Source of the DNA: Hyaloscypha bicolor E
Taxonomy: Eukaryota > Ascomycota > Leotiomycetes > Helotiales > Hyaloscyphaceae
Length of the DNA stretch: 64,000 bases
Reading direction: 5' to 3'
Assembly: GCF_002865645.1 (NCBI RefSeq)
Contig: NW_020194686.1
Span: 310,001-374,000 of the forward strand
The translations under genes and the position numbers were made by a program. Shown here piece after piece: positions 12,861 to 25,576 of the stretch (its first letter is position 1; each line of letters starts with the position of its first letter). The notes beneath the pieces are model-generated. The model searched no databases and had not been told where the DNA came from. It was given only the letters and a program-made list of their open reading frames with translations.

Positions 12861-13080
12861 TTCTAATTAATCCAATTTTCGGAGAGTAGTTTATTACAAG
12901 ATAATTAAGCTATTAATAGACAAAATATTAATAGCTAGAGTATTAACTAGAAAAAGTGCCTCTATTACTACTAGGGTAATTTAACCGGGTATCTAGGGAA
13001 GTACCTAGTTAAGTACTCTTTATACTATCTAATTAGGAGAAGAAAGTAGAACTCAGATATCCCTAGAATTAGTAAATAGG

Positions 13081-14115
13081 ATAATAATAATAGAGAAATT
13101 AGCAATGGCTTACTATTATATTACTAAGTTAGAAATAGAAATATAATAGAAAGAAGATCTAGAGAAGCTAAAAGCTCAGATCCGTTATCTTAAAGATATT
13201 CGGATATCTAGTATAGAATCTATTATATTTCCGGTAATACCCTTAATTTGGAAGGCTCTAAAAACCCGAGAACTGCCTATTTACCGGAGAAAGAATATTA
13301 AAGAAGCCCAGGACTTCTTTTATTAGGCAAAGTTAAAATAATATAAAGATAGCGGGATTATCTAGGCTACTAATATAGTAAAGATTATATATTATATTTC
13401 TTATTTTAAGAATATAGCCAGGAATATCTAGAAATATAGAAAGTAATTAGTAGATATTAATACTATAGATTAGGAAACCTTTATTAAATTTATAAAGGAT
13501 TTTATTTTGGATTCAGAAAACTATAGTAATAATATTTTTACTAAGTTTAAGAATATTAAATAATAGCCAGGCCAGAGTATCTAAAGCTTTATATTTTACT
13601 TAGATAGCCTATTAGATAACTTGAGATATATAGATTTATTATAAGAATAAAATAACTTATTTAGTAATTTGAGGTAGGAGATTCGGAATAAGATTAATTA
13701 TTAAAGAAATATTCTATAAGAAAAGAAAAAGCTTATTTCTATAGTTATAAAAGTTAAGAATAATTTGAATTTATCTATTTAATAAGAATATAATAATAAG
13801 CTAATAGGATAATAAAAAAAAGAAAATAAGAGAAAAGAGAAGAGGAATAATAAAGGGAAATAGAAGAAAAATATATTTCTATTATAAGGTTTATAAAACC
13901 AGAATAATAAAAATATAGTAATAGAGTCTAATATAGTACCTATATTGGAATCTATAAGACCGGATATAATTTGCTTTACTTACTAGAAAGAGAATTACTA
14001 TATTACTACTTGCCTTAATTAAGGGAAACCGACTTGCTATAACTATAATAAGTCTGGCTATAAAATATATAAGTATCTAGAACTAAAGAAGCCAAGAAAC
14101 GGATATATCCTATAA
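13081..14115 (+). pseudogene. gag: Element II gag, RIP-inactivated
   Basis: A frame of about 345 codons starts at a run of ATA codons (13081-13092) that probably hides the original ATG, as in III (31800) and IV (44151). The N-terminal part is a charged helical region. The centre reads like a Ty3 capsid (KEAQDFFY, then QSFIFYLDSLLDNL). The end holds two CCHC knuckles near 13975-14080. Most ligand Cys and His codons have become Tyr. The frame closes at TAA 14113-14115 or the TAG just after it. The same codons are TAA TAA in III and TAG TAA in IV, so which one is the true stop is unsettled. Confidence 0.8.
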
Positions 14116-17100
14116 TAGTTATACTCGTTTATATTATAGAGAATAAGGCCCCTAAAACGAGAATAGTAATTAAAATTACTATTAAGATAATAAAAAATAA
14201 ATAAAAGATTAGAATATTAGTAGATTCGAATATAAAAACCAATTATATAAAGAGGAAATTAGTTTTAGATATAGGTATTCCGTTAATATTAAGGGTAATT
14301 CTCTTATCCTTACTAAAGAAAAGGAAAATCTATTTATATAGAGATTATATTTTTAGAATTATTACTAAAGATATACTAGAGAACTAAAGAAAGGCTAATA
14401 TATATTTTATATTATATAATTTTAATCTAAACTATATTAATATAATACTTAAATTCCTATAGCTTTATTAGATTAATTCCCTAATTTCTTTTAGAAAGAT
14501 AATATAGAGATACCAGATTTAATTATAGAAAATTAAAGTTCTAAATACTAGGAAGTTTATTAAAGTAGTAAAATATAAGATATATATTTTTCTATTAATT
14601 ACCTATCCTATAACGGATAGCTAAAGGATTATTACTATTACTACTAATAGAATAGTTATATTTCCCAAGAAGTATTAGGACCTTTTCTAAATATTCTTTA
14701 TAGAAGCTATAGGTATACTATCTAACTATTATATAATGAAATATTATATAGATCTGAAACCAGGATCCTAACTATTATATAATCCTATATATATTTTATT
14801 AAAAAGGAAATTTAAAGTCTTTTAGGAATATCTTAATACTAGCCTAAAAAAGAAATAGATTTATTATTCTACTAGCCTAGCTAGTACTCTAATTATATTT
14901 ATTCTAAAGAAAGAAGGCGGCCTATATTTATATATTAATTACCGGAGTCTAAATAGAATTACTATTAAGAATTAAATACTATTACTATTTATTAGTAAGA
15001 CTATAGATAGGCTTTATAAAGTAAAGGTATATATAAAGCTAGACTTAAAAGATATTTACTATTAGTTATAAATATAAAAGGGTAATAAGTAGAAAATAAT
15101 ATTCCAAATATACTATAGATATTTTAAATACTATATTATATTCTTTAGACTATCTAATACTCCGGTAATATTCCAGGTATATATTAACTATATACTAATA
15201 GGCCTTATAAATATTATCTATATAGTTTATCTGGATAATATTTTAATTTATTTAGAGAACTTAGAATAATATATAGTAGCGGTCTAATATATACTCAAGT
15301 AATTATAATAATATTAGCTTTTTATAAACTTAGTAAAATATGAGTTTAATATAAAAAGGATAGAGTTTCTAGGGTTTATAATTAGCCCAAATAATATAGA
15401 AATGGAAGCTAGTAAGGTTATAGCTATTAGAGAATAGCCGGCTCTAAAAAATAATATCCGAAAAGTCTAAATATTCCTGAGTTTTATTAACTTCTACCAG
15501 AAATTTATCTATAAATATTCCAGGATAGTAAAAGAGTTAACTAATTTATTAAAAACTAGTAAAAACCTATAATATTATTTTAGCTAGATAGATAAGATAA
15601 ATAAAGCTTTTAAGAAGTTATAAATTATATTTATAATAGTATTAATTCTTTATTATTTCAATCTAGTTTTAAAGATTTATATAGAAACGGATATTTTAGG
15701 ATTTATAGTTATAGATATAATTTCCTAACTCTTTAGTAAAGAGATAGAAGCCAGATAATACTCTATTATCTTTTATTTAAAAAAGATAACTATAATTAAA
15801 AACAGATATAAAATATATAATTCTAAATTCTTGGCTATTATTCTAATATTCTATACTTAGTAATATTATCTGGTATATATCCGATATACTATTATTATTA
15901 AGATAGATTATAATAATTTGAAATATTTTATAACTAAAAGAAAACTAAATAATTAATAGATAAGATAGGTAAAAAAGCTGGCTATTTTTGACTTTATTTT
16001 AGAGTACCGGCCGGGATATAGTAATTCTACTAATAGGCTATTAAAAAGGCCAGATTTTATAATAGAAGTAAATAAAAACACTTTATTATCTATATTTTAT
16101 AATAAGCTATAGAATATAGAATAAAGAGTCCTATAAATAGTAGTAATAGAATATTATACTATTCCTATAATATTATAATTTAAGGCCCAGAAAAGAAGAG
16201 ATAAGTATTCCTTAATTAATAAGATACTAAGGAATTCCAAAAAAAAAGTTCATTTTAGTAATAGAATAGTACCGGAAATACTACTACTTAAGCCTATTAC
16301 TAGTATAGCTAGTTATAAATAATATATACTACGGATTCTAGCTATATAGATAGCTGGATCTAAAATAGTATATAAGGAAAGCAAAGAGATACTACTTAAA
16401 CTACTATTATAGTACTAAAGGCTTAATCTATTAGTATAATACTAGTAATATAAATAGTTCTTAAAAGAGACCTCTATTAGAGCTATTAAGATTTGGGAAC
16501 TTAATATATCTAGGTTATTAAGATATCGGGGTATTATCTATATATTAAATAAGCCGGCTTTTAAAAAAGAATTATTATAAGCTAACTATAATAATCCTAT
16601 AAATAGGTATTTTGGTACTAGTAAGATACTAGAGATTCTCTAGAAGAAGTACTTCTAGTAAAGTATAAAAAAGGATATAAAAGACTATATTAGAACTTGT
16701 TTTATATATTAATAGACTAAGATAAAGAGATATTTATTATATAATATATTTAGTTTATTCTCTCTCTCTTTTAAGCTATAGTAAGAAATTACTATAGACT
16801 TTATTATAGGACTATTCTCTTCTAGGTTTTATAATAAAGTATATAATTCTATACTTATTATTATTAATAGATATATAAAAATAGTATAATATATTCCGAT
16901 TATTAAGGAAATCTCGGCTCCTGAATTAGTAGAGCTATTTATATATTATATTATTAAAGACTTCGGTATACCTATAGGTATAATTTCTAATAGAGGATCT
17001 GTTTTTATAAGCAAGTTCTAGTTAAGTCTATATTTCTATTTAAAGGTTTAATAATAGCTAAATATAGTATTTTACCTATAAACTAATAGATAAATAAAGA

Positions 17101-17879
17101 ATCTAAACCAAACTCTAAAATAGTATTTAAGATATTATACTAGCTACTAGTAGGATAACTGGGTAATAAAGCTTATTCTTATAGAATTTATATATAATAA
17201 CTCTATATATTTAATAATAGAAATTTCTCTATTCTATATATTATACGAATTCTATTCTAATATTAAACTATATATTAAGGATAATATTCCAGAAAGAGGA
17301 ATACTAGTAATATAGGAAAGAATATAGAGGATTTAAATAGAATAGAAAGTACTAGAGAAGTAATAGTAAGAAGTAGTAAATATATAGAAAAAGTACTATA
17401 ATAAGAAATATATTAATAAGGAATTTAATATATATAATAAAGTTATATTTTATATAAAGAATATTTAATAGCTATAATTTAGTATAAAGCTAATAGATAG
17501 ATATTTCGGCTTTTTTAAAGTTCTAGAAATTATAGGAATATATAAATAGGTATATTACTTAGAATTATTACTATTATATTAGATTTATAATATTTTCTAT
17601 ATTTCTTTTTTAGAACTATAGTACCTATAAGCTAGTACTATAATAGAATTAGAACCGGTTGAGATTAAAAGTAAAAAAGAATTCGAGAATGAATTTATTA
17701 TAGCCTATAGGAAGAATAAAAAAGAAAAGAAGTATTTCATTTATTAGAAAGATTATTTACTAATAAATAATATATAGAAACTACTAAGTAATCTAGAGAA
17801 TATAACTCAAGAATTATAAGAATACTTGGAAAAAAGTAATATTATAATACTATTAGCTAAATAGAAATATAAAAGATAA
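14109..17879 (+). pseudogene. pol: Element II pol: PR-RT-RNase H-IN-chromodomain, RIP-inactivated
   Basis: Pol is in the -1 frame relative to gag and about 1257 codons long. Protease: DSN at 14223-14231 for DSG, with the Asp kept. RT: YLDN at 15228-15239 for YLDD. Integrase: Asp kept at 16797-16799, second Asp now Asn at 16989-16991, Glu now Lys (AAG) at 17097-17099, spacing D-x63-D-x35-E as in IV. A chromodomain lies near 17680-17790. The TAA at 17877-17879 is shared by all three copies and is the probable stop. Active-site losses are all G to A or C to T. Confidence 0.87.
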
Positions 17880-19254
17880 ATACTTTTATTAGAAAACTAT
17901 TAAAAACTATATATTTATTTTTGGAAAAACTATATAAAAATTATTAAGAATTCTAAAAACTTTAATTTCTGTATTTTATAAATATTTTACTCTTATAATT
18001 ACTTTCTATTATTCTTATTATTATTCTTATTAGAATTCTCTCGAGAAATAGATAGTAAATTAGCCTATAAAGCTATTAGCTATTAGTAAGAAATAAGGAA
18101 GAAGTAAGTTTATTTAATACTAAAGAATATTAATTATATTATTAAGAGTATTTTATATTTATACTAAACTAATAAGAATTACTTAATTTATTCCTTGAAT
18201 TATTAGAGAAATCTATTAGCCTTAAATAATAGCTTTAATATAAGAAGTATATATTATTTGGTATAGAAAAAGAGTAGTAATAGCCTTTTTTCTTTCGGAT
18301 AAAGAATAGGAAAGATATTTATATATATTAATAGCTTAAAAAAGGTAGTTTAATTATACTATATATATTTAAGGAGCCTTAAATAGTATTAGAATAGGAA
18401 ATAAAAGAAGGAATTTATAATTTATAGAATTATATTTCTTATTCTTAGAATAGTAGTAATTATATATTAAGTAATTATTACTTTTAATATAAGTAAAATT
18501 AGGAAACTTAGTAATATTCTTAAAATATTAAAAATAATAAGGGCAAATTAAGAATATAGGAGTATTAGCTAAATAGATAATAATAGGCTAATAAATACTA
18601 AAAGAAATATTTATCTTAATAAATAAAGAAGTAAAAGAAGGAATTAGAAAAGAACTTAAATAAAGCTTAAATAAGGCTTAAAGAAGCTTAAAGGAGCTTA
18701 AAGAAAACTTAAAGAAAAAAGGCAAGGAATAAGGAGAAGCTAAATATAGTATTATAATTAAAGAAAAGGAAGATTAGTTAGTAGAAAAAGGAAGGCCTTT
18801 TTATAATACTCTTTTTCCGAATAGTAATTATAAATTTGGAACCGGCTCTATATTAGGAATATCTAGAAAATTCCAAAGAAGGGATTTATAAATAAATTAG
18901 AAGATTGAATTAATATTTCCAAGCTTTTAGACCTATAAAATAATAATTTATTTATAAATAAAGGCTAAGTTAGGATTTATAAACTAATTAGAAGACCGGA
19001 AGAGCTTTATATCTAATAGTATATATTATACCCATACTATTTTTATAAAGGGGAATTACCAGAGGTAATCTATAAGTTAACCGGACAGGATTAGTAAACT
19101 ATATCCTTAATTCTATTACCTAATATAATAATAGGGTAATTATAGAGAGTTTTTAGGAAGAACTAGCGGCCGGAAAAGTTTCAGGGAGTTATTTATAAAG
19201 CTATTTATAGTTTTCTCAGGCCTCTTAGGAATAAGGGCCTAGAGAAGGAGTTAA
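17880..19254 (+). pseudogene. Element II third frame (ORF3), unknown function, RIP-inactivated
   Basis: The same frame described in detail for element IV (48950-50315) can be followed here. It lies between the pol stop and the 3' LTR in a phase one base back from pol, with only TAA/TAG (or TAA from TGG) stops. Near 18655-18720 it crosses the repeated CTTAAA units that give a Lys/Leu-rich stretch. It runs into the polypurine tract just before the LTR. This copy has kept the base that is deleted in IV near 50025. I do not recognise the protein. Confidence 0.55.
18655..18720 (+). repeat. Short tandem repeat in ORF3 of element II
   Basis: Five to six units of about 10-11 bp built on AAGCTTAAAGA. 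The same array occurs in III (37372-37437) and IV (49717-49780) with slightly different unit order. If ORF3 is real, it encodes a Lys/Leu-rich helix. Confidence 0.75.
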
Positions 19255-19563
19255 TATAATGGGTATATATAATAATATATAGATAAATATCAGATATTAT
19301 AAATCTAGTTCTCTATTTTAGATAAAGCTTATAATTGAAATTATACGGATTATATTAGCTCGTATTTCCTAGTTAAGTAAAGGGCTTTATATACTTGGCT
19401 AAGTACTAGGGAATATATAGGGAGATATTTCTAGCTTTAAAAAGGGGTATTAATTAGTCTTTTATTAGAATTAATTCTTAAAATCAGTTATATTTATAAG
19501 TATTACTTTATAGCTTACTTACCTTAACTACTTATATATTACCCTATTATTATATACCTTATA
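19255..19563 (+). repeat. 3' LTR of element II
   Basis: It is 309 bp. It is preceded by the purine-rich stretch AGAAGGAG and followed by target duplication attag. Confidence 0.93.
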
Positions 19564-21570
19564 ATTAGCTTAGAATACTAGTTAAACTCTTTACTAAACT
19601 CTTTTAGTATTAGAATCTTAATATTATTAGATTATATAAATATATATATCTATTATTTTTTAATATAATTTATATATTATATAAGAGTTATTTTATAAAA
19701 TTCTATACTAAAAACGAGATTATAAGAGCTAATATTCTTATATTTATAAAACCGGAACTTGAAAGAATATATTTTATTATAATTATTTATAATAAATATC
19801 TTAAGATTATAAACTTAATAGATCTTAAATCTATTTTTATAAAAGGTTATAAATTCTTAATTATATTTAGCTAAAGTAATAAAGCCCTGATTTTAAGCCT
19901 AATTATTATTAAAGAAATTATAATCTAATCCGATATTATTAAATTTATTATATATTTTTAAGGTATTTAGTTCTGGCTATATTAATTTTACTTAAATAGT
20001 TATATAAAGTAATATATCTTTTTATTATAGCTAAAATTATTAATATTCAAGATTTAGTTTTTTCTTTTTTTTATTTCTTAGAAGAATTTCTTTTAGAATA
20101 CTTTTCTATAATAATAATATTAACTTGCTTCTATAAATACTTTAACTCTTTTATAGTTTTAGTCTTATTAGAGTTTTATTAAGTCTATTTAATATATTTG
20201 AAATATTTTATATTTCCTAAAAAGTATTTTTTTCTATTTATAAGTTTAATAAACTATATCTAAAATAGAACTAGTATTTTATTAAGGCTTTAAAGAAACC
20301 GAAATATTATTTAAAAGTTTCTTATATAATTTTCGAAATTTCTTTTTCTTTTTTTAATAGCCTTATAAATCAGAATTTATTAAATTAGAGTTCTTAGAAA
20401 TAGAATTATTCTTATTAGATTTTCTCATTTTTATTTTCCTTAATTTAGGATAAATAATATATTCTATTTTCTAAGTTTTCTTAAATTATTCGAAAATAAA
20501 TATTACTTTATTTCCTAAAAAGATAAATATAAGTATTTAATAAATCTTATAATTAAATAAAATAGTATTAAGAATCCGGATCCGGATTATTTTAAGATAT
20601 AAATTCTAATTAACTTCGAAACTAATTATTTAAATATATAACTTAATAACTATTTTATTATTTTTCTAATAAAGATTTTGAAATTTCTTAAAAGCATTTT
20701 ACTAATAAATTTGAGGTATTTAGAATATATTAGCTAAATAGGCCTTAAATTACTTTTAATAGATCTTATATAATAATAGGCTTTGCTTTATTATAGTCTT
20801 TTAAATATTATAAAATTCGTTTCTAAAAATACTTATAATAAAGTTAATTCTAGAAAAGTATTTATTATAAGTTTAAGATTAGGTTTTAAAAACTATTTTC
20901 TGGGAAAATATAAATATTCTTTATTTTTTAAGGAACTTTTTATAATATAAATCAGGTATTTAAACTTTAAAAAGCTTTTCTTAGTTTAAATATATCTTTA
21001 AAATATTATATAATAGCTTTTATTAAATAATATCGAGATTACTTTTAAAGTTTATTATATTAGAAAAAGAAATAAATTCTATTTCTATTTTAGGAAGTTC
21101 TCTAATAGGAATTATTAAGAAAAATAAAATAGATTTATAAATAGAGTTTTTACAAAATATAATAAACTATAAGATATTTCTAAGAATATTTTTGTATTAT
21201 TTTAATTATAGGATATATTAATTAATTATATTTACTAATTCTTACTTATATTAGAATATTTTAATTTTAATATATAAGTTTTATTTTATAGCTTAGATAA
21301 TAATAACTTAAATATTAATCTTAATATTTTAATTATTACCGGAATTATTTCTATTATTATTACTAGCTTTTAGAAACTTCTAAAGAGCCCTATTAAAAGT
21401 ATTAGATAAGCCTTTACTATTATTTATATTAGAATTAATCTAGTTAACTTTTTCTATAGAAATAGCTTTAGTAAAAAGTTATATATTTTATAGATTTCGA
21501 AATATAATTACTTATTAAACTATTTCTTTTAAAAATAAAGAAATTAGCTTATAAAATATTTATTAGTAAA
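19564..21570 (-). pseudogene. Gypsy element VIII: region upstream of RT (gag/protease expected), heavily decayed
   Basis: This is the far side of the gypsy element split by element II. The minus strand keeps long stretches whose stops are mostly TAA/TAG, for example an acidic, aromatic segment that joins the RT frame across the attag site. I saw no clear zinc knuckle or protease triplet. The position, upstream of RT on the same strand, suggests gag and protease. The element's 5' end is not defined; repeat R copy 2 begins at 21571 and might be its LTR. Confidence 0.45.
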
Positions 21571-22171
21571 TATTAGTATAGCTATTTCTTTAGAAGTTAT
21601 ATATATAATTACGGGATATAGGATATAAGATATAGATAATAGAATATAAGATACGGGATATAATTATATAATCTTATATCTTATAAATAACTCGACTAAT
21701 AAACTAGTTCTTTTTAGGCTTAGTAGATTTAGGAATTATATATTAATACTATAATACTATAATCTTTATTTCTAAATAATAATAACTTTACTAACCTTAT
21801 ATAAATAGTATTTCATAATTATATAATAATATTATATATTACTAGTAAACTAATACTAATTAGTTTATATATATAAATTAGAGAATAGAATCTTTTAAGC
21901 TAAAGAAGTATCTAATAGCCTATAGCAAAATTAAACTAGTTTATATTAAAGAAAGAAATTACTTATTAATTCTATAAAATATCCGGTAGCCTAAGAAAGA
22001 AAATAGCTAGCTCTTACTAAAAACTAATAACTATTTTATTAAAGAAAGGAATTACTTATTAACTTTACGAAAAAGCATTTAATAGCCTAAAAGAAAAAGA
22101 CTCTAGTTCTTACTAATTAATAAATAATTAGCTATTTAACTATTTATTTATTTATTTAATTATTTACTATT
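21571..22171. repeat. Dispersed repeat R, copy 2
   Basis: About 600 bp, closely matching 63397-64000. It holds a short degenerate 7-bp array (ACGGGATATAGGATATAAGA and on, 21611-21662) and a 93-bp tandem repeat (units starting at 21945 and 22038, each with a 'agcctaaraagaaa' block). Copies 1 and 3 are shorter. It lies between the gypsy element VIII and the minisatellite into which element VI inserted. From 22172 to 22403 I see nothing recognisable. Confidence 0.8.
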
Positions 22172-22403
22172 CTTTAAAACTAACTTCTTTTAGCCCTAAA
22201 ACTATTTTCTTGAAATTTATTCTTTTTATTTATATAATACTTATATTTATAAGATATTCTTTCCGGAATATATACCCTATATAAGCCCTTAGAGCTCTTT
22301 AAAGCTTTAGATTCTCCCGGAATTATAATATTTTACTTCCTAAATTTCTTATTATAGACGAAATATTTAAGAGTAAAATATTTATTTTAATATTTTTATT
22401 AAA

Positions 22404-22533
22404 TATCTGAGTATCTAATATCTAAACCAGATATCTAAACTAGGTATCTGGTATCTTAATTAGGTATCTAAACTAGATATCTAGTATCTAAACTAGATAT
22501 CTAAACCAGGTATCTAGTATTTAAACTAGATAT
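22404..22533. repeat. 13/20-bp minisatellite
   Basis: Tandem copies of a 13-bp unit (GGTATCTAAACCA and RIP variants) mixed with a 20-bp unit in which GGTATCT is doubled. The array stops at the 3' LTR of element VI and a remnant resumes at 56647, on the far side of VI, so VI inserted into it. Confidence 0.85.
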
Positions 22534-22836
22534 TATAGGAGGAAAACTATAATAAGACAAAAACCCACATAAAATATACCAGAGTACAAAACGTGACTTA
22601 ATAGTAAAATAATAAATCAAAAGTATAAATAGTAAAATATAAATAGTATATAGTATATAAAAGCTTAATTAATTAAATACTTATAAAAAATTATTCTCTA
22701 AGTCTATAGAAAAACCAGCTTTCTTATATGATTTCTACAAGTTATATATAAAAGGCTATAGCCTTTACTATATAACCTAAATCTTAAAACCGCCAAAATA
22801 ATATAATTTTTAATAAATATAGCCTATTATACTATA
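22534..22836 (-). repeat. 3' LTR of element VI
   Basis: It is 303 bp and pairs end to end with 56344-56646. It contains the 36-bp palindrome at 22741-22776. The internal side is purine-rich on the minus strand (AATAGGAGATTAAA), as expected for a polypurine tract. Confidence 0.82.
22741..22776. repeat. Palindromic repeat, copy 2 (within LTR of VI)
   Basis: The left half GTTATATATAAAAGGCTA pairs with the reverse complement of the right half at 16 of 18 positions. The RNA would fold into a long hairpin. Confidence 0.85.
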
Positions 22837-22845
22837 TTTAATCTC

Positions 22846-25576
22846 CTATTTATTTATATTTATTCTTTAAATACTAAAAATAATAAAAAAATCCTATTTA
22901 AAATCCGAAATAATAAAATATTCAGGATTCTCCTCTATTAATTAATCTAATTTCTCTTCTATATACCTAAAATAAGACTTATTATCTTTAAATAGTCTTA
23001 TTTTATATTCTCGAACTTACTTAAAAATAATCCGAATTTGCTTAATTATATTCTTATACCAAATCCGATATAGTTCTCTATATTAATTAGTATTTGCCTT
23101 TAACTATTACTTAATTTCTGCCTTTACTATAGGATATTAAAAAGGCTTATTATAGCAAATCATATTATAAATCATACTAATATACTCTAAACAGATAGCT
23201 TCTTCGAATTTCGTATTATTTATAGTATTTTTAAATTAACCTTTAATAAGAAAGAAAAGCTTTAGATAAGAGGCTTTAATAACCTTATAGGAGACTCTAT
23301 TTTCGTATATTTTATTCTTAATAGTAACTAGACTTATAGGAACTATAGTAAAAGGCCTATTAAATAATAAATTATTATTAAGCTATTCTTTAACTTATAT
23401 ATTATCCGAGAATTAATACTTTCTTATAATTCCAGACTTATAGATTACCTAGCTAAAGGCATTTATTTATCTAGTTAAATAGATTATACTCGGAGTCTTT
23501 TCTCCTATTATCTTTAGTAAATACTCGCCTATTTCCTTAGCTACTTCTGGCTTAAATTTATTAGAAATAGAGGAGTAATTAATGTCTTTAAAGAACTTTT
23601 TACTAAAGATAGTAGCTTTCTTGCGGTTTATAAGGAAAATATAGCTAATATTCTAATGCTTTTTACTAAGATAGAATTTGCTATTTAAAGCTTTAGTAAT
23701 AGCCAGATCTTTAGTATTACTTTTATATTAATTATAATTAATATTTCCAGGAATAAAGTATTAGGCTAGCTAAAAATAAATAACTAGGTAAATAGGATAT
23801 TTGCTTAATATCTCGTAAAATCCGAGCTATATTAATAGATCTACTATTAAAAGTTAAGAGACTAAAATAAAGCAGCTATTACTAAGATCTCTATATATTA
23901 ATATATTATCTTTTTAGAGATAAAACTATAATATTTCTATCTCTTTTATTAAGAGCTTTTAAATACTAAGCTTCTTAATTTACTTTAGGTAATTCTTCTT
24001 ATAAATATAACTATTAGTATCTAGATTAGTAATACTAGACTCAGGAATAGGGACTATAGTATTAAATTAAAGCTATAGATTAGGGCGGAATTAATTAGAA
24101 ATATAGTACTTATATCTATACTTTTTAATTTCCTGGTTCTTAAAAAAGAAATCTTATATTTCCTTATTTACCTAAATAATAGAAATATACTTCTTGCCTT
24201 TAGTAACTTTATAGATCTTAGTAACTAGCTTTAAAGCATCCTTAATCTCTTATATATTAATAGAGAGAATATTAGTAAGTTACTAAATATATATTATATA
24301 GGAAGCTTTAAGGAATCTATTATTAATCCTATAGTATTCTCGCTTATAAATAAGTCCTATAATACTACTATATATCTCCTTAAAAATATATTTATCTTAC
24401 TAAATAAGTATTAACTTCTATTTAGCTAGTATCTTATAGGTATACTAGATACTTTTATTAAATTCTCCGGACTTAATATTCTTGGTTTTCTATTTCTTAA
24501 TTCTAGGTATAGTTATAGGAATCTTCTTAGGTAGTATCTTTTTTTTTTAGAATAGAGAATTTCTTCTTACTTTTCTCTAGTTTACTAATCTTATACTTAG
24601 TCTAGTACTCAGATCTCTGCTATTTATTAGGAGTCTTAGGCTTAGCTTATTCTCTATTCTTACTAGGTTTTTCTTGTCTAGTTATACTAGTTCTACTAGC
24701 TTTACTAGTAGTTTTCTTACTAGGCTCTACTAAATTAGCTCTATTTTTCTTAGCTAGATCCGGTTAAATTAAAGCTAAAATTATAATAGGGGCTTATTCT
24801 TTAGGCTTATCTCAGAAAACAGGAAAAGGCTTATTACTATAAACTCTCTTAATTAGGATTCCGGAAGTATTAAAGATATACTATCTAACCTTAAGATTAT
24901 TAGCTAATAGTAGCTTAAACTCTAATTCTCTATATTCCGAAATAGCTTTAGTATACTTAAATACCTTAGTAATATCTAATTTAGTAAATATACTAGTATT
25001 CTAATACTTCTTATTCTTTATATATTCCAAAATAGCTTTATTAATTAACTAAATAGCTTTATATACTAAAGCTTTTATCTTAAAAAGAAAATATAACTTT
25101 TTATAAATATTCTTACTAAGATTATTATAGATATTATTAATATATTAGCTAAAAGCTTTACTATATAATATAATTCTATTCTAACCCTTAATATTAAGAC
25201 TATTTACTATAGTCTTAATCTTATTAAGATTCTCTTATCTGCCTTTAGAAATGCCTTTAATAATATTCTCGAATTCCCTATTAGCTTAGTAGTTCTTTAG
25301 CTCCTCCTTAATTAATCCTAGTCTAGTTCCGTCTCTAATAAAGGTTTTCTATTTCAAGAGCTTATTATATATACTACTTAGCTTATCTAGAATATTTGTA
25401 TTAAATTTGGTAATTATAGCTATCTTTTCTAGTATTAGTAGGCCTTCTATAACCACCTAAGCTTCTTTAATACTCTAAACTTTAATATTATTAATCTATA
25501 GGCTTTTAATAATACTATAGCTTATAAGAACTAGCTATTATATTTTACTAATTTAAGGAATCTATTCTTTAGCCAT
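22846..25576 (-). pseudogene. Accessory gene of element VI, unknown protein of about 900 codons, RIP-inactivated
   Basis: The minus strand stays open over 2.7 kb except for TAA/TAG codons. It starts at an intact ATG (25576-25574; MAKE...) and ends at the latest with TAG at 22848-22846, next to the polypurine tract. The N-terminal part (to about 24.55 kb) looks helical, then Lys/Ser-rich and acidic. The C-terminal part is in another phase; the switch lies at a run of ten A (24539-24548), either a one-base indel or a slippage site. The C-terminal frame contains YKREYYRINNRFLKASY, YYISNQFRPN, NILIYRDLSN, YLTRQINAFSQ and YNMICYNKPF, rich in conserved-looking aromatic and Asn/Arg pairs. I see no RT, integrase, protease or knuckle motif and cannot name a family. 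The position downstream of integrase marks it as a passenger or accessory gene. Confidence 0.6.

Larger units (their letters stand above)
12552..19563 (+). mobile_element. LTR retrotransposon II: Ty3/gypsy chromovirus, full length (same family as III and IV)
   Basis: A 7012-bp element with 309-bp LTRs and a perfect 5-bp target duplication attag (12547-12551 and 19564-19568). LTR ends are TATAATAG... and ...CTTATA, RIP forms of TGTAATAG...CTTACA; element IV keeps the TG start. Gag, pol and a third downstream frame have the same layout as in III and IV. The gag, PR, RT and IN landmarks keep one phase within each gene, so there is no frameshift. It interrupts the minus-strand gypsy element VIII. 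Confidence 0.94.

Noticed and set aside
12861..12890. Self-priming (Tf1-like) primer-binding site in the II/III/IV family
   Set aside because: The sequence after the LTR shows partial complementarity to an ATTAATTAG stretch inside the LTR, but in DNA this AT-rich such matches are expected by chance.
22741..22776. Palindrome as terminal inverted repeat of a DNA transposon
   Set aside because: It lies about 60 bp inside a 303-bp LTR whose true ends are TATA...CTATA, so here it is internal to an LTR.
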